Shown here: in pieces, positions 8,175-16,390 of the stretch | Numbering within the stretch: position 1 is the stretch's first letter | Layout: each line of letters starts with the position of its first letter | Source: JBBDIO01 sp040880365 | Lineage (GTDB): Bacteria; Chloroflexota; Anaerolineae; Caldilineales; Caldilineaceae | Length of the DNA: 23,196 bases | Reading direction: 5' to 3' | NCBI GenBank assembly: GCA_040880365.1 | Contig: JBBDIO010000172.1 | Span: 1 to 23,196, forward strand | Translations under genes and position numbers: made by a program | The notes under the pieces: generated by a model | What the model saw: the letters and a program-made list of their open reading frames with translations, nothing else | What the model was told of the DNA's origin: nothing | Database searches by the model: none

Positions 8175-9110
8175 TTACTCCAGAACGGTGGGGTGATTGC
8201 GTAGGTAGTCGATGATTGTCAGAATATCGGCGTCGGACAGATCGGGGCGGCCACCACTGGGTGGCATAGCCAGGCCGGTCTGGTTGTCGGGGTCATCGGC
8301 GGCAATGCCGGTGCGTACGCGCGCCAGCGTGGCGGCAGGATCCATTTCCTGCACCTGGGCCGAAACCGTGAGATCGCTGCCCAGCCCCGCCACGCCCTGG
8401 GCATCCTGACCGTGGCACGCGGCGCACGATTCCAGGTATAGCTGTTCGCCGGCACTGTGATCGGCGGTGTCGCCTGCGGAATCTGTTCCCTCAACCGCGC
8501 CCGCAGCCGGTGTGGGCGTGGTGACTGGCGTGAAGTCACCTACCGCCACTTGCGTCAGGGGCAGGCTGGCAGCTGCCGAGGGTGCGGTCTCGAAGAGGTA
8601 GTAGAAGATACCCCCAATCACGAGCACGACGCCCAGCACCGCAGTCCAGGGGGGGCCGCGGCGCGAATCGGGATCGGGTTCACCCGAAGTCAGTGCGATG
8701 AGGGCTAGAATAGTCAGGACAAAAAATGCGGTCATCGATAAAAATGGGATAGTGATGAATCCACCCCAGTTGATATAGGCGGTGATGCAGGAAACGCCGC
8801 TGCGACAGACGGTGGGCGCGCCGAGGAGGGTCGTCTTTTGGAGCAGGTAGTGATAGGTGGCAATGCTTTGCCCAAACAGGGTGAAAGGCAGCACATAGTA
8901 GGGTAAATTGGCATCCATGCGCAGCAGGCCAATGATAATGATGCCCACCATCGGATACATGAGGATGCGTTGATACCAGCAGAGTGCGCACGGCACATAG
9001 CCGTTGACTTCGCTGAAATAGAGGCTGCCCAATGTGGCAACCATCGCCACCGCCAATGCCATATAGAGTGCAGAACGCACAAACAGATCGGTATAGGTCG
9101 TATTACGCAT
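8175..9110 (-). CDS. DsbB-like disulfide oxidoreductase fused to a cytochrome c domain
   Basis: The N-terminal part is DsbB/BdbC-like: four membrane helices (about 11-33, 50-65, 70-90, 117-142), a CALC pair (C41/C44) and a second pair (C102, C108). In this family these pass electrons from a DsbA-type partner to a quinone. A fifth helix (about 154-173) and a Thr/Pro/Ala-rich linker then lead to a mono-haem cytochrome c domain with CAACH (229-233) and a Met ligand in GLAMPP (M282). Given four plus one helices, both the thiols and the haem should be outside the membrane. It stands 6 nt before menA. Such a fusion suggests an electron outlet to cytochrome as well as, or instead of, menaquinone. 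The domain calls are firm; the electron route is inference. Confidence 0.87.
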   Translation of the reverse strand: MRNTTYTDLFVRSALYMALAVAMVATLGSLYFSEVNGYVPCALCWYQRILMYPMVGIIIIGLLRMDANLPYYVLPFTLFGQSIATYHYLLQKTTLLGAPTVCRSGVSCITAYINWGGFITIPFLSMTAFFVLTILALIALTSGEPDPDSRRGPPWTAVLGVVLVIGGIFYYLFETAPSAAASLPLTQVAVGDFTPVTTPTPAAGAVEGTDSAGDTADHSAGEQLYLESCAACHGQDAQGVAGLGSDLTVSAQVQEMDPAATLARVRTGIAADDPDNQTGLAMPPSGGRPDLSDADILTIIDYLRNHPTVLE

Positions 9111-9260
9111 GGGTCTGTTGTCTTTCTTGCCTTCGGAAACTCAACATGATCGGAACTTGTAATCACCGGGACGAATGCGGCGGTCTATGCCAGTCTGAAA
9201 CGCATCCAGCGGAGGACCGCCGCCATACTGCAAGCTGGGCGCGCTAAAGGGGCGTGCCCG

Positions 9261-10283
9261 TTACTTCTCGATATTGCGGGCATAACGATTGCGGGCATAG
9301 CGGGGCAAGACATCAACGTCTGGCGCGGCTCCTGGTACGGGGTCGGATTCGGATACTGTATCCACAAAGCCATAGGCACGCCCGACCAGATAGAGCGGAC
9401 GGTGTTTGACTTCGTCGTAGATACGGCCCAGATATTCGCCGATGATGCCCAGGAAGATCAGTTGTACGCCGCCCAGAAACAGCACACTGACCAGCGTCGT
9501 AGCCTGGCCTTCCAGCGCGCTGATGCCCGACAGCCGCAATATAATGGTGAGCAGAATGCCCAGCAAGGATAGCCCCGCCAATGTGAAGCCCACAAAGGTG
9601 GCAAGCTGGAGGGGCAGATAGCTGAAGCTGGTAATGGCCGAGAGCGCCAGGCGTACCATGCGCCCCAGCGAGTATTTGGTCTCACCGGCATAGCGCTCGG
9701 CGCGCTCATATTCGATGCCAATTTGCTTGAAGCCCACCCAGCTACTGAGACCGCGCATGAAGCGGTGTTGTTCGCGCAGGGCGCGCATGGCATGTACCAC
9801 GCGCCGATCCATGAGCCGGAAATCGCCGGCATCCAGGGGGATGTGAATATCGGTGATGCGCTGCAAGAGGCGATAGAACAGGCTGGCGGTCCACAGTTTG
9901 AAGCGGGTTTCGCCTTCGCGGGTTTTGCGCACGGCATAGACTACTTCGTAGCCTTCGCGCCACTTTTCGATCATGCGCAGCACGACTTCGGGGGGGTCTT
10001 GCAGATCGGCATCCATGACAATCACGGCATCGCCATCGGCAAAATCGGCCCCGGCGGTGATCGCGATCTGATGCCCGAAGTTGCGGCTCAGGTCCACGAC
10101 CTTCACCCGATCATCCTGCGCGTGCAGGTCGATCAGCAACTGCAACGAACGGTCGCTGCTGCCGTCGTTCACGCAGACCAGTTCCCAGCTTTCGCCCGAT
10201 GGCTCCATGATGTGCACAATGCGGCGATAGAGTTCGGGGATAACGGCTTCTTCATTCCAAATCGGAATCACAATCGAGATCAT
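9261..10283 (-). CDS. Glycosyltransferase family 2, GtrB/ArnC/dolichyl-phosphate sugar synthase type
   Basis: The start was set at the ATG 10283, where the family N-terminus SIVIPIWNEE begins; the upstream in-frame extension to 10376 has no family similarity. The GT-A domain shows VNDGSSD (38-44), DADLQDPPEV with the metal-binding DAD (91-93), and the DAGDFRLMDRRV segment. The C-terminus has two membrane helices and the GIIGEYLGRIYDEVKHRP signature. Proteins of this type move a sugar from a nucleotide donor onto a polyprenyl phosphate at the inner face of the membrane for glycan or protein glycosylation. The acceptor cannot be deduced. The C-terminal tail carries a short YARN repeat. It lies 150 nt before dsbB on the same strand. 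Confidence 0.88.
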   Translation of the reverse strand: MISIVIPIWNEEAVIPELYRRIVHIMEPSGESWELVCVNDGSSDRSLQLLIDLHAQDDRVKVVDLSRNFGHQIAITAGADFADGDAVIVMDADLQDPPEVVLRMIEKWREGYEVVYAVRKTREGETRFKLWTASLFYRLLQRITDIHIPLDAGDFRLMDRRVVHAMRALREQHRFMRGLSSWVGFKQIGIEYERAERYAGETKYSLGRMVRLALSAITSFSYLPLQLATFVGFTLAGLSLLGILLTIILRLSGISALEGQATTLVSVLFLGGVQLIFLGIIGEYLGRIYDEVKHRPLYLVGRAYGFVDTVSESDPVPGAAPDVDVLPRYARNRYARNIEK

Positions 10284-10365
10284 GGATGGACGATTCCCGG
10301 TGTCTGCCCGCGAGCGGTGCAGATACAGATGCGACGGACGTCGGCTTGGCCTGCACAGAGCGCCT

Positions 10366-10379
10366 GGCGTGCGCACGCC
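10366..10379. promoter_or_regulatory. Perfect 14-bp palindrome upstream of the glycosyltransferase
   Basis: GGCGTGCGCACGCC is fully self-complementary. It lies 83-96 nt upstream of the glycosyltransferase ATG on its coding strand. GTGCAC words occur again at 10391 and 10402. It may be an operator; no factor can be named. Confidence 0.25.
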
Positions 10380-10426
10380 GTGCGTTTAGCGTGCACTGGA
10401 TGTGCACTCGGTGGCAAAGTGTGGAT

Positions 10427-10441
10427 ATTCTATCATAGAAT
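10427..10441. promoter_or_regulatory. 15-bp inverted repeat, candidate operator or promoter core
   Basis: ATTCTAT-C-ATAGAAT is a perfect 7-bp inverted repeat with a one-base centre in an otherwise GC-rich spacer. On either strand it offers -10-like words (TAGAAT, TATCAT). It lies about 145 nt upstream of the glycosyltransferase start. Confidence 0.3.
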
Positions 10442-10796
10442 GTGCATTGGGGATGAGATGGGCCAGTTCCCGCAGTGTTCATAGAGTAATCCCACACGAT
10501 TCTGCCAGGATTGGCAGGCTGTTCGCGTGTATTTTGTATCTGCGCACGAAACTTTGCCGCAATCGGCCACGTAGTGGTTTGTGCGGTGGTTTACGCGGTG
10601 GGTTACTGAATGGTTGGTTCCTGGCCTGCGCCAGGGCAATGGCCGAGAATTCTCAGCCAAATTGACGCTGGATCGGCTCGATGCTAGACTGCGTCAGATG
10701 GTGGCGAGAGATGGATGGGGCAGGAAATTGTGGTGCATCGTTAATCTGCCTCTGGGTATCGCTCCCTGAATCTCTATGCAGAATTCCGGTGAATAA

Positions 10797-11498
10797 ATGC
10801 CGGCTAGCGAAAGAGCAATAGAACTCATGGTTGGTAAAGGACTTGCGGCGTTTTCGGCAGAGCTTGCCGGGTGTGTGCCGGTTTTCCCCACAGAAGTCGG
10901 TGATTCGCTGGCGCGCAGCAAAGAGCTGTCTACGTTGCGCCGTCGTCAGATTATCTACGGGCGCATCGATCAGCCGGGGCGGATCCATGTGTATAGCGCA
11001 GAATGTATGGCCGGTGAGCGTTTGCGGGTGCAGCTTCTGGCTCCCCGTCTGCCGTTTGGCCGCAGTCTGGCCCCTTCTTTTGCCGTGGTGGCGCAAAGCC
11101 TGCCCTATAGCGCCGACACGCAGAAATTGCCGGTAGATTTGCCCGCCGGTTATAGCGCCGTGGTCGCGCCTGCGCCCGGTGAACTGGCTTCGCCGGCCCG
11201 CGATCCGCTGACACACACAGAGTATTATACCGGGCCAATTGTCGATACGCGCACGCTGGTGGGCGGTCGCTGTTATGTGTTGGTCTGGAGTCCTTCGGGG
11301 CAGATGGGGAAGTATGCGCTGCGCGTAGGGTCGGCATGGCCGTGGCGGTTTGGCTATTGGCTGCGCCTGCCCTATTTCTGGTGGCAGATCCGGGGCTGGT
11401 TTGGGCTGAGTCGTGGTGGCGCGTGGGTCGCACTGGCGCTCGTGTTGTTGGCGCTGGTAGCATTGATGCGCGGCCTGGCAGGGGGCAAGCGGGAATGA
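10797..11498 (+). CDS. Hypothetical protein with beta-domain features and a C-terminal membrane anchor
   Basis: I do not recognise a named family. The 233-aa product has a central region (about 50-180) with IIYGRIDQPGRIHVYSAE and CYVLVWSPSGQMGKYALRVG. These resemble strands of PPC-like beta-sandwich domains that are usually extracellular. A Trp/Arg-rich segment (about 180-200) follows, then one membrane helix near the end (about 205-223) and a basic tail (GGKRE). No signal peptide is visible. An in-frame TAA directly before the ATG (10794-10796) rules out a longer frame, although the ribosome site is weak. It precedes the ArsA-like gene by 113 nt on the same strand. Confidence 0.6.
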   Translation: MPASERAIELMVGKGLAAFSAELAGCVPVFPTEVGDSLARSKELSTLRRRQIIYGRIDQPGRIHVYSAECMAGERLRVQLLAPRLPFGRSLAPSFAVVAQSLPYSADTQKLPVDLPAGYSAVVAPAPGELASPARDPLTHTEYYTGPIVDTRTLVGGRCYVLVWSPSGQMGKYALRVGSAWPWRFGYWLRLPYFWWQIRGWFGLSRGGAWVALALVLLALVALMRGLAGGKRE

Positions 11499-11611
11499 CA
11501 GGCCATGCGCGTCATTTTCATTGGTAATGAGTACTGATTAGTAGTGAGTTCTGAGGATTAGACCCCGTTTGGGGCTGTGACGGGGTTGGCAAAGCCGGAA
11601 AGTTGGCACGT

Positions 11612-12826
11612 ATGCGGATTATTCTCTATTTGGGCAAAGGTGGCGTGGGCAAGACCACTATCGCGGCGGCTTCGGCGGTGCGCAGTGCCGCATTGGGCCA
11701 TCGCACGCTGGTGGTAAGTACCGACATTGCCCACAGTCTGGGCGATAGCCTGGATGTGAGCCTGGAAAGCCAGCCCAAACAGATTGCGCCCAATCTGGAT
11801 GCGCAAGAGATCAATGTGCTGGATGAAATCCGCCGCCATTGGGGAGATATGCAGGGCTATGTGGGCAATCTGTTGCGGCGACAGGGAATCAGCAAGGTAG
11901 TCGCCGAAGAAATGGCGGTGATCCCCGGCATGGAAGAAGTGGTGAGCCTGCTACACATCCATCGCCAGGCCCTGGAAGGGCATTATGACCGGGTGATTGT
12001 GGATGCTGCGCCCACCGGCGAGACCATGCGCCTGTTGACCATTCCCGAAACGTTTCAGTGGTATGTAGGGCGGGTTTCGGGCTGGGGCGATATGACCATG
12101 CGCATGGCAAGCGGGTTGATGCGCCGGGTGATGCCCGAAAAGGATATTCTGACCGGGCTGAATTCGCTGGTGGCGGGGGTCAAGGAATTGCAGAAAGTAT
12201 TGATTGATCCCGATGTGACCAGCTATCGCGTGGTGGTGAACCCGGAAAAAATGGTGCTGAAGGAAGGCGCACGGGCGTTAACCTATCTCGCATTGTACGG
12301 ATATCCGGTAGACGCGGTTATGATTAACCGTATTCTGCCGGGCATTGCAAGCGACGGGCAAGGCGCGGCGACGGTAGTTGCGCCCAGCGCCGACCCCTAT
12401 CTGCACGGGTTGCAGAAGATTCAGGCCCAGTATCTGGGCGAGATTGAACGGCAATTCTATCCGTTGCCCCTGTTTCGGGCGCCGTGGTACGAGACCGAGA
12501 TGGTGGGCCTGGCGCATCTGGATAATCTGGCGGCGCAATTGTTCGGATCACACGACCCGGGCGCGATATTCCATCGGGGGGCGACCCACACCATCGAAGA
12601 GGCGGGCGACGATTATCTGCTCAAGCTGCCGCTGCCCAATGTGGAATTGGACAAGGTGCGCCTGACCAAGCGCGGCGACGAGCTTTTTGTCAGCATCGGC
12701 AATTTCAAGCGCGAATTGTTGCTGCCCGCGACGCTGGCCCGGCGCGAGGCTGCCGGCGCGACCTTTGCCGATGGCGTGTTGCAGATTCGATTTGTGGAAG
12801 CGGACACAGTCGCCGAGAATCTATAA
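11612..12826 (+). CDS. ArsA/Get3-type P-loop ATPase
   Basis: The 404-aa cytoplasmic protein has the deviant Walker A GKGGVGKTT (8-16 from ATG 11612), the switch-like STDIAHSLGD and the DAAPTGETMRLL motif typical of ArsA/Get3. A C-terminal Hsp20-like ArsA domain (about 315-400) is indicated by DYLLKLPLPNV and IGNFKRELLLP. ArsA energises arsenite export; Get3 delivers tail-anchored membrane proteins. No arsB, arsR or arsC is near, so arsenic resistance is not supported by context. I chose the ATG at 11612, with GGAAAG about 10 nt before it, over a TTG at 11603 that would sit too close to that site. The next gene follows 48 nt later. Confidence 0.87.
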   Translation: MRIILYLGKGGVGKTTIAAASAVRSAALGHRTLVVSTDIAHSLGDSLDVSLESQPKQIAPNLDAQEINVLDEIRRHWGDMQGYVGNLLRRQGISKVVAEEMAVIPGMEEVVSLLHIHRQALEGHYDRVIVDAAPTGETMRLLTIPETFQWYVGRVSGWGDMTMRMASGLMRRVMPEKDILTGLNSLVAGVKELQKVLIDPDVTSYRVVVNPEKMVLKEGARALTYLALYGYPVDAVMINRILPGIASDGQGAATVVAPSADPYLHGLQKIQAQYLGEIERQFYPLPLFRAPWYETEMVGLAHLDNLAAQLFGSHDPGAIFHRGATHTIEEAGDDYLLKLPLPNVELDKVRLTKRGDELFVSIGNFKRELLLPATLARREAAGATFADGVLQIRFVEADTVAENL

Positions 12827-12874
12827 GTCAGAAATTATCAGCCAGATTTTAGAGAAGCGAATGAGCGTGGTGGC

Positions 12875-13549
12875 ATGGGCGTTTTAGATTTATTGACCAA
12901 TCTAGCCTCGTTGGGTGTGGGCGTTGCCGCGGGGTCGCAGGCGGCGGTGCGCGCGGCGCAACATCGGCGGCCGCGGCCCATGCCGCGCCAGATGGCGAAA
13001 TTGCTGGATCATCCGCTGCGTATGCGCTATCGCAATCCCGGCGCGACCCTGGGGCTTTTTGGGCTAGGCGCGGGGATGCAGGTGGTTGATTTGGGGTGTG
13101 GCAGCGGCACGTTCACGGTGGAGATGGCGCGCATGGTGGGCGCACAGGGCATGGTCCATGCCGTCGATTTGCAACAGCCGGTGCTGGAAATGGCCCAGGC
13201 GCGGGTTGTGGACGCGGGTTTTGGCGCACAGGTGCGCTTTCACAATGTCGGGGCCTATCAGTTGCCCCTGGACGATGACAGCATCGATGTGGCGGTCCTC
13301 ATCGCGACGCTGGGGGAAATCCCCGACAAGTTGTTGGCCCTGCTGGAATTGCGGCGGGTGCTGAAGCCGGGCGGTCGGCTGGCGATTAGCGAAGAATTGC
13401 CCGATCCGGGCTATCTGCCCGCGGGGTTGGCGCGTGCGCTGATTATCGAAGCGGGTTTCGCCTTTGGTGGACACTCCGGTTCTCCCTTTTGTTATTCCAT
13501 GATTTTTAGCAAGCCGCATGTGGATTCATCTTTGATCGAACGCGTCTGA
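12875..13549 (+). CDS. Class I SAM-dependent methyltransferase
   Basis: The 224-aa protein has motif I VVDLGCGSGTF (70-80), an acidic motif II (HAVDL), motif post-I/IV (SIDVAVLIATLGEIP) and the LRRVLKPGGRLAISE strand. This layout matches the UbiE/Methyltransf_11 group. The N-terminus has a short hydrophobic stretch and a basic linker (about 8-40) that may lean on the membrane. The substrate is unknown; a quinone or lipid substrate is only a guess. The ATG has no strong Shine-Dalgarno. A better one (AGAGAAG) serves an 8-codon frame at 12861 (ends 12887) that overlaps the start and might couple translation. It appears co-transcribed with the ArsA-like gene. Confidence 0.82.
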   Translation: MGVLDLLTNLASLGVGVAAGSQAAVRAAQHRRPRPMPRQMAKLLDHPLRMRYRNPGATLGLFGLGAGMQVVDLGCGSGTFTVEMARMVGAQGMVHAVDLQQPVLEMAQARVVDAGFGAQVRFHNVGAYQLPLDDDSIDVAVLIATLGEIPDKLLALLELRRVLKPGGRLAISEELPDPGYLPAGLARALIIEAGFAFGGHSGSPFCYSMIFSKPHVDSSLIERV

Positions 13550-13673
13550 TTTAGGTAGGCGGGGCGGTGCAGCTCATTGTATGCACGCTTCGCACGCGCG
13601 TCTGGCTATGGCCGGGCACAGAAATTTGAATCAGCAATTTGGCGGATAGATCGCAGATACGTTGTGAGGGTGC

Positions 13674-13722
13674 GGGCGTGGCCGCGGTTCGGTCGCGGTC
13701 TGGTCGCGCCCAATGGTTTTTT
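13674..13722 (+). terminator. Weak candidate terminator before truD
   Basis: A bulged GC-rich hairpin (outer GGGCG 13674-13678 with CGCCC 13707-13711, inner GCCGCG with CGCGGT) is followed after 5 nt by TTTTTT (13717-13722). The distance to the T run makes it doubtful. Confidence 0.3.
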
Positions 13723-13760
13723 CGGTTTGGAAGTGAACTTCCTTTGCACAGGTAGAGGCA

Positions 13761-14885
13761 ATGTTACCTTATACACTAACTTATGAATGGCCGTACAGCA
13801 CTCAGGCTCTGCCCGGAATTGGCGGTCGTTTGCGCGCTGCCACCCAGGATTTTGTGGTGGAAGAAATCCCCCTCTACATGCCCACAGATGAAGGTCAGCA
13901 CCTCTATGTGAACCTTACCAAAGAGGAGTTGACCACAAAAGATGTGCAGACCCGGTTGGAACGGCTCTTTGGTCTGAAACGCGGCGATGTGGGTTTTGCG
14001 GGGATGAAGGATAAATTCGCCCGCACAACGCAAACCTTTAGCCTTTCGGTTGGGCATCAGACGGCGGAGCAGGCCCAAGCATTTGCCCAGGACGCAGTGA
14101 CGCGCATTGGGGAAAACCTGCCGGTGACGGTCCATTGGGCGCGCTTTCATACGAACAAGCTGAAGGTGGGGCATCTGCTGGGCAATCGCTTTACGATTGC
14201 GGTGACGGATCTCGCCTGTGAACCCACAGAAGCCATGACCCGCGCCCAGGCAATCGCCGACGCGATCCAGGCGCGAGGGATTCCCAACTATTTTGGGCCA
14301 CAGCGTTTTGGGCCGCAGGGCACGAATGTGACCCAGGGGCTGGAGATTTTGCAGGGGCAGCGCAAGCGGCATGACCGCTGGTTGCGCAAGTTTCTGATTT
14401 CCAGCGTACAGAGTTATTTGTGCAATGCCTATTTGGCGCGACGGCTGGATGCAGGATTGTTTGATCGCTTGCTGACCGGGGATGTCGCCAAGAAGTATGC
14501 TACCGGTGGCATTTTTGTGGTAGAAGATTTGGCCGCGGATCAACCGCGCTATGCCGCCCAGGAGATCAGTTTTACGGCACCGATTTTTGGGGCCAAGATG
14601 ATGGCGACGCAGGCTGAAGCCCGCGAGTTTGAGGCCGGTGTGATTGCAGAATTTCCCGACATCGTAGAAAAATTGGGCGCAGCGCGCACAGAGGGAACAC
14701 GCCGCCTGGGGCGACTTTTGCCCCACGATTTGACGGTTGAACATTTGCCCGCCGATGACACGCGCGCCGGGTTGCAGGTAACATTCTTCTTGCCCAAAGG
14801 CGCATTTGCCACCACGGTTTTGCGAGAATTTCTGAAGTGCGATACCGAAGGGATGGCGACTTTGGATACAGATGCTGACGATTAA
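13761..14885 (+). CDS. truD: tRNA pseudouridine synthase D
   Basis: The 374-aa protein has the TruD family features: the catalytic loop VGFAGMKDKFARTTQ with Asp84, NKLKVGHLLGNRF, and NYFGPQRFGPQG. TruD makes pseudouridine at position 13 of several tRNAs. Its family is set apart from other pseudouridine synthases by this circular arrangement. The ATG at 13761 has AGGTAGAGG just upstream. It is a single gene between the methyltransferase and a Lon-domain protein and fits the translation-related content of this half of the window. Confidence 0.92.
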   Translation: MLPYTLTYEWPYSTQALPGIGGRLRAATQDFVVEEIPLYMPTDEGQHLYVNLTKEELTTKDVQTRLERLFGLKRGDVGFAGMKDKFARTTQTFSLSVGHQTAEQAQAFAQDAVTRIGENLPVTVHWARFHTNKLKVGHLLGNRFTIAVTDLACEPTEAMTRAQAIADAIQARGIPNYFGPQRFGPQGTNVTQGLEILQGQRKRHDRWLRKFLISSVQSYLCNAYLARRLDAGLFDRLLTGDVAKKYATGGIFVVEDLAADQPRYAAQEISFTAPIFGAKMMATQAEAREFEAGVIAEFPDIVEKLGAARTEGTRRLGRLLPHDLTVEHLPADDTRAGLQVTFFLPKGAFATTVLREFLKCDTEGMATLDTDADD

Positions 14886-15175
14886 GTCTGCTATCGTAGG
14901 ATGCATAATGGCAAGCGCATACAGGTGATTTTTGCAGCGACAGGTGTTGAGTTGCAGTGGATGATCAACACTTTGCCTATCACAACTGTCTATCAGCAAC
15001 TGCGTATCAACAAAATAGAGTATTCATCCACTATTGGCCGCACCAGGCAGCTTGTTCTGGAAAGAAGTGCAGGTATCCATTGGCACCGAAAACGAATTCG
15101 CCACACACCCGAAATGGACAGGAATCCGGCCTGTTTGGCAATTTAAGGAGTAGAGAAAATCGACGGAATGAACTT
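14886..15175. other. 290-bp intergenic region, no supported gene
   Basis: Open frames cross this stretch but have no ribosome site or recognisable motif. A possible weak promoter, TTGTTC (15052-15057), 16 bp, TATCCA (15074-15079), could serve the downstream Lon-domain gene. No terminator is seen after truD. Confidence 0.4.
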
Positions 15176-15841
15176 ATGCAGATGCCTTTGTTTCCGTTGA
15201 ATCTGGTGTTGTTTCCCGGCATGGTTCTGCCTTTGCATATTTTTGAACCGCGTTATCGGGAAATGATGAACCGCTGTATCGACGAGAACATCCCGTTCGG
15301 CGTCGTAATGATTCACCAGGGTGAAGAAGTTGGCGGGGGGGCATTGCCCTTTGAGGTAGGCACCGCGGCCCGTATCACACGCGTGGAACGGCTGGACGAC
15401 GGACGCATGAATATTACGGCTGTCGGCACTCAGCGTTTTCGGATTTTGGAGCTGGACCAAAGTCGCAGCTATCTTCAGGCCAAGGTTGCCCAGTTTCCCA
15501 TTGTCAACGGCAGCACGCGCGCGGCCAGTGCATTGGTGCAAAAAGTGCGCCCCAAAATCATGGAATATGTAGAATTGCTGGGTGAGGCGAGCCACACCGA
15601 ACTGAAGCTGGATCGTTTGCCCGAAGACCCGACCACTTTGGCCTTTCTGGTGGCGATTGCTATCCAGATCAACAATGCCGACAAGCAAAAGCTGCTGGAA
15701 CTGCCCGGCATTCCCGAAATGCTGGATCGGGAGCGCTATCTGCTTTCGTGGGAGATTATGCTGTTGAAGCATATGATCGAGACGCAGGCTAGCGTTGAGG
15801 AGATGAGCACAGGCCCCACTGGATATATTTTTCCCAACTAG
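15176..15841 (+). CDS. Stand-alone Lon N-terminal (substrate-binding) domain protein
   Basis: The 221-aa protein begins with LPLFPLN-like MQMPLFPLNLVLFPGMVLPLHIFEPRY, the classic opening of the Lon N-terminal domain, followed by FGVVMI and GTAARITRVERLDDGRMNI. It has no AAA+ ATPase and no protease domain, so it is not Lon protease. The helical C-terminal part (about 115-205) belongs to the same domain family. Such proteins are widespread and their job is uncertain, perhaps substrate recognition. The start was set at 15176 because the family N-terminus begins there and GGA lies 8 nt upstream. An in-frame extension to 14957 shows no conserved features. Confidence 0.85.
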   Translation: MQMPLFPLNLVLFPGMVLPLHIFEPRYREMMNRCIDENIPFGVVMIHQGEEVGGGALPFEVGTAARITRVERLDDGRMNITAVGTQRFRILELDQSRSYLQAKVAQFPIVNGSTRAASALVQKVRPKIMEYVELLGEASHTELKLDRLPEDPTTLAFLVAIAIQINNADKQKLLELPGIPEMLDRERYLLSWEIMLLKHMIETQASVEEMSTGPTGYIFPN

Positions 15842-15846
15842 CGGAT

Positions 15847-15876
15847 TTGGCAGCAGTGGCCCGGCTGTGATATTCT
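15847..15876 (+). promoter_or_regulatory. Promoter of the tRNA-Val gene
   Basis: TTGGCA (15847-15852), an 18-bp spacer and TATTCT (15871-15876) with an extended TGA before the -10 are present. The expected start (about 15883) is 20 nt ahead of the tRNA. Confidence 0.5.
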
Positions 15877-15901
15877 GTCTTAATCATTGGGCTGGAGCGT
15901 C

Positions 15902-15977
<76 letters not shown>

Positions 15978-16059
15978 CTTAAAACTCCATCTAATATAGT
16001 AAGTCTGATACGATCAGAAGAATCTGTATTGCAGTACGATTAGCAAAAGCGATTCATAT

Positions 16060-16390
16060 CCAAAGCGTTGATCAGGACGAGTACGAAGCAAAGCCTGTTG
16101 ACGATTGCACAGGTAGCTTGGCGACAGAGAGCGCACGGCCATTGGCTGCAAGCCTGCGCGCGGCAACCGCTTCGGAATACCACCTGAGAGCGAGCGGCTA
16201 AACCCGGCGACAAATTTCGTTGGCTAGGTTGTTCCGGTTGGCGTCGTTATCCGCCCCACAAGCGGTTTTTGGCCGCCTGCACTCCCACGGTTGATGGTAC
16301 ACAGTTGATGGTAGAGGGCAGCAGGCCGAGAGCAATTTTGGGTGGAACCACGGAAGCAAACTCCGTCCCATTTGGGATGGAGTTTTTTTA
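16060..16390 (+). promoter_or_regulatory. T-box riboswitch, likely tRNA-Thr sensing, ahead of the M20 peptidase and thrS
   Basis: Several hallmark T-box elements occur in order. They are the stem I specifier-loop half GACGAGTA (16076-16083), an AGAGAG motif (16126-16131) and the distal GCAAGCC (16148-16154). Next comes the specifier region GGAATACCACCTGAGAG (16174-16190). The T-box core is TGGGTGGAACCACGG (16339-16353), followed by an intrinsic terminator. By comparison with the usual pattern 'codon-ACC-TGAGAG', the specifier is ACC (16179-16181), threonine. This agrees with thrS 1.4 kb downstream. UGGA in the bulge would pair with a UCCA tRNA end. Uncharged tRNA should stabilise the antiterminator and permit expression. 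The exact 5' boundary is uncertain. Confidence 0.88.
16359..16389 (+). terminator. T-box-controlled intrinsic terminator
   Basis: AACTCCGTCCC (16359-16369) pairs with GGGATGGAGTT (16374-16384) through 11 bp with one G-U, a 4-nt loop and a run of seven T (16383-16389). It follows the T-box core directly and is the regulated stop of the riboswitch. Confidence 0.9.

Larger units (their letters stand above)
10284..10796. other. 513-bp divergent intergenic region without a supported gene
   Basis: This separates the minus-strand glycosyltransferase from the plus-strand gene at 10797. It holds the two palindromes listed separately and a G/T-rich stretch near 10571-10620 with repeated GGTGGTTTrCGCGG-like words. 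Short open frames here lack ribosome sites and homology-like motifs. Confidence 0.6.

Noticed and set aside
11562..11586. ACCCCGT/ACGGGGT hairpin before the ArsA-like gene as a terminator
   Set aside because: The stem is only 7 bp and no T run follows it.
11612..12826. Arsenic-resistance operon
   Set aside because: The ATPase is ArsA-like, but no arsenite pump, ArsR or arsenate reductase is encoded nearby.
13577..13786. Open frame of 69 codons between the methyltransferase and truD
   Set aside because: It has no ribosome site or known motif, overlaps the truD start, and its Arg/Gly-rich translation looks like a GC-rich spacer read by chance.
14901..15146. Open frame and N-terminal extension (from 14957) before the Lon-domain gene
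   Set aside because: The Lon-domain family starts at the MQMPLFPLN segment. The upstream residues are not family-like and have no usable ribosome site.
15176..15841. Lon protease
   Set aside because: Only the substrate-binding domain is present. There is no Walker motif and no Ser-Lys protease domain.
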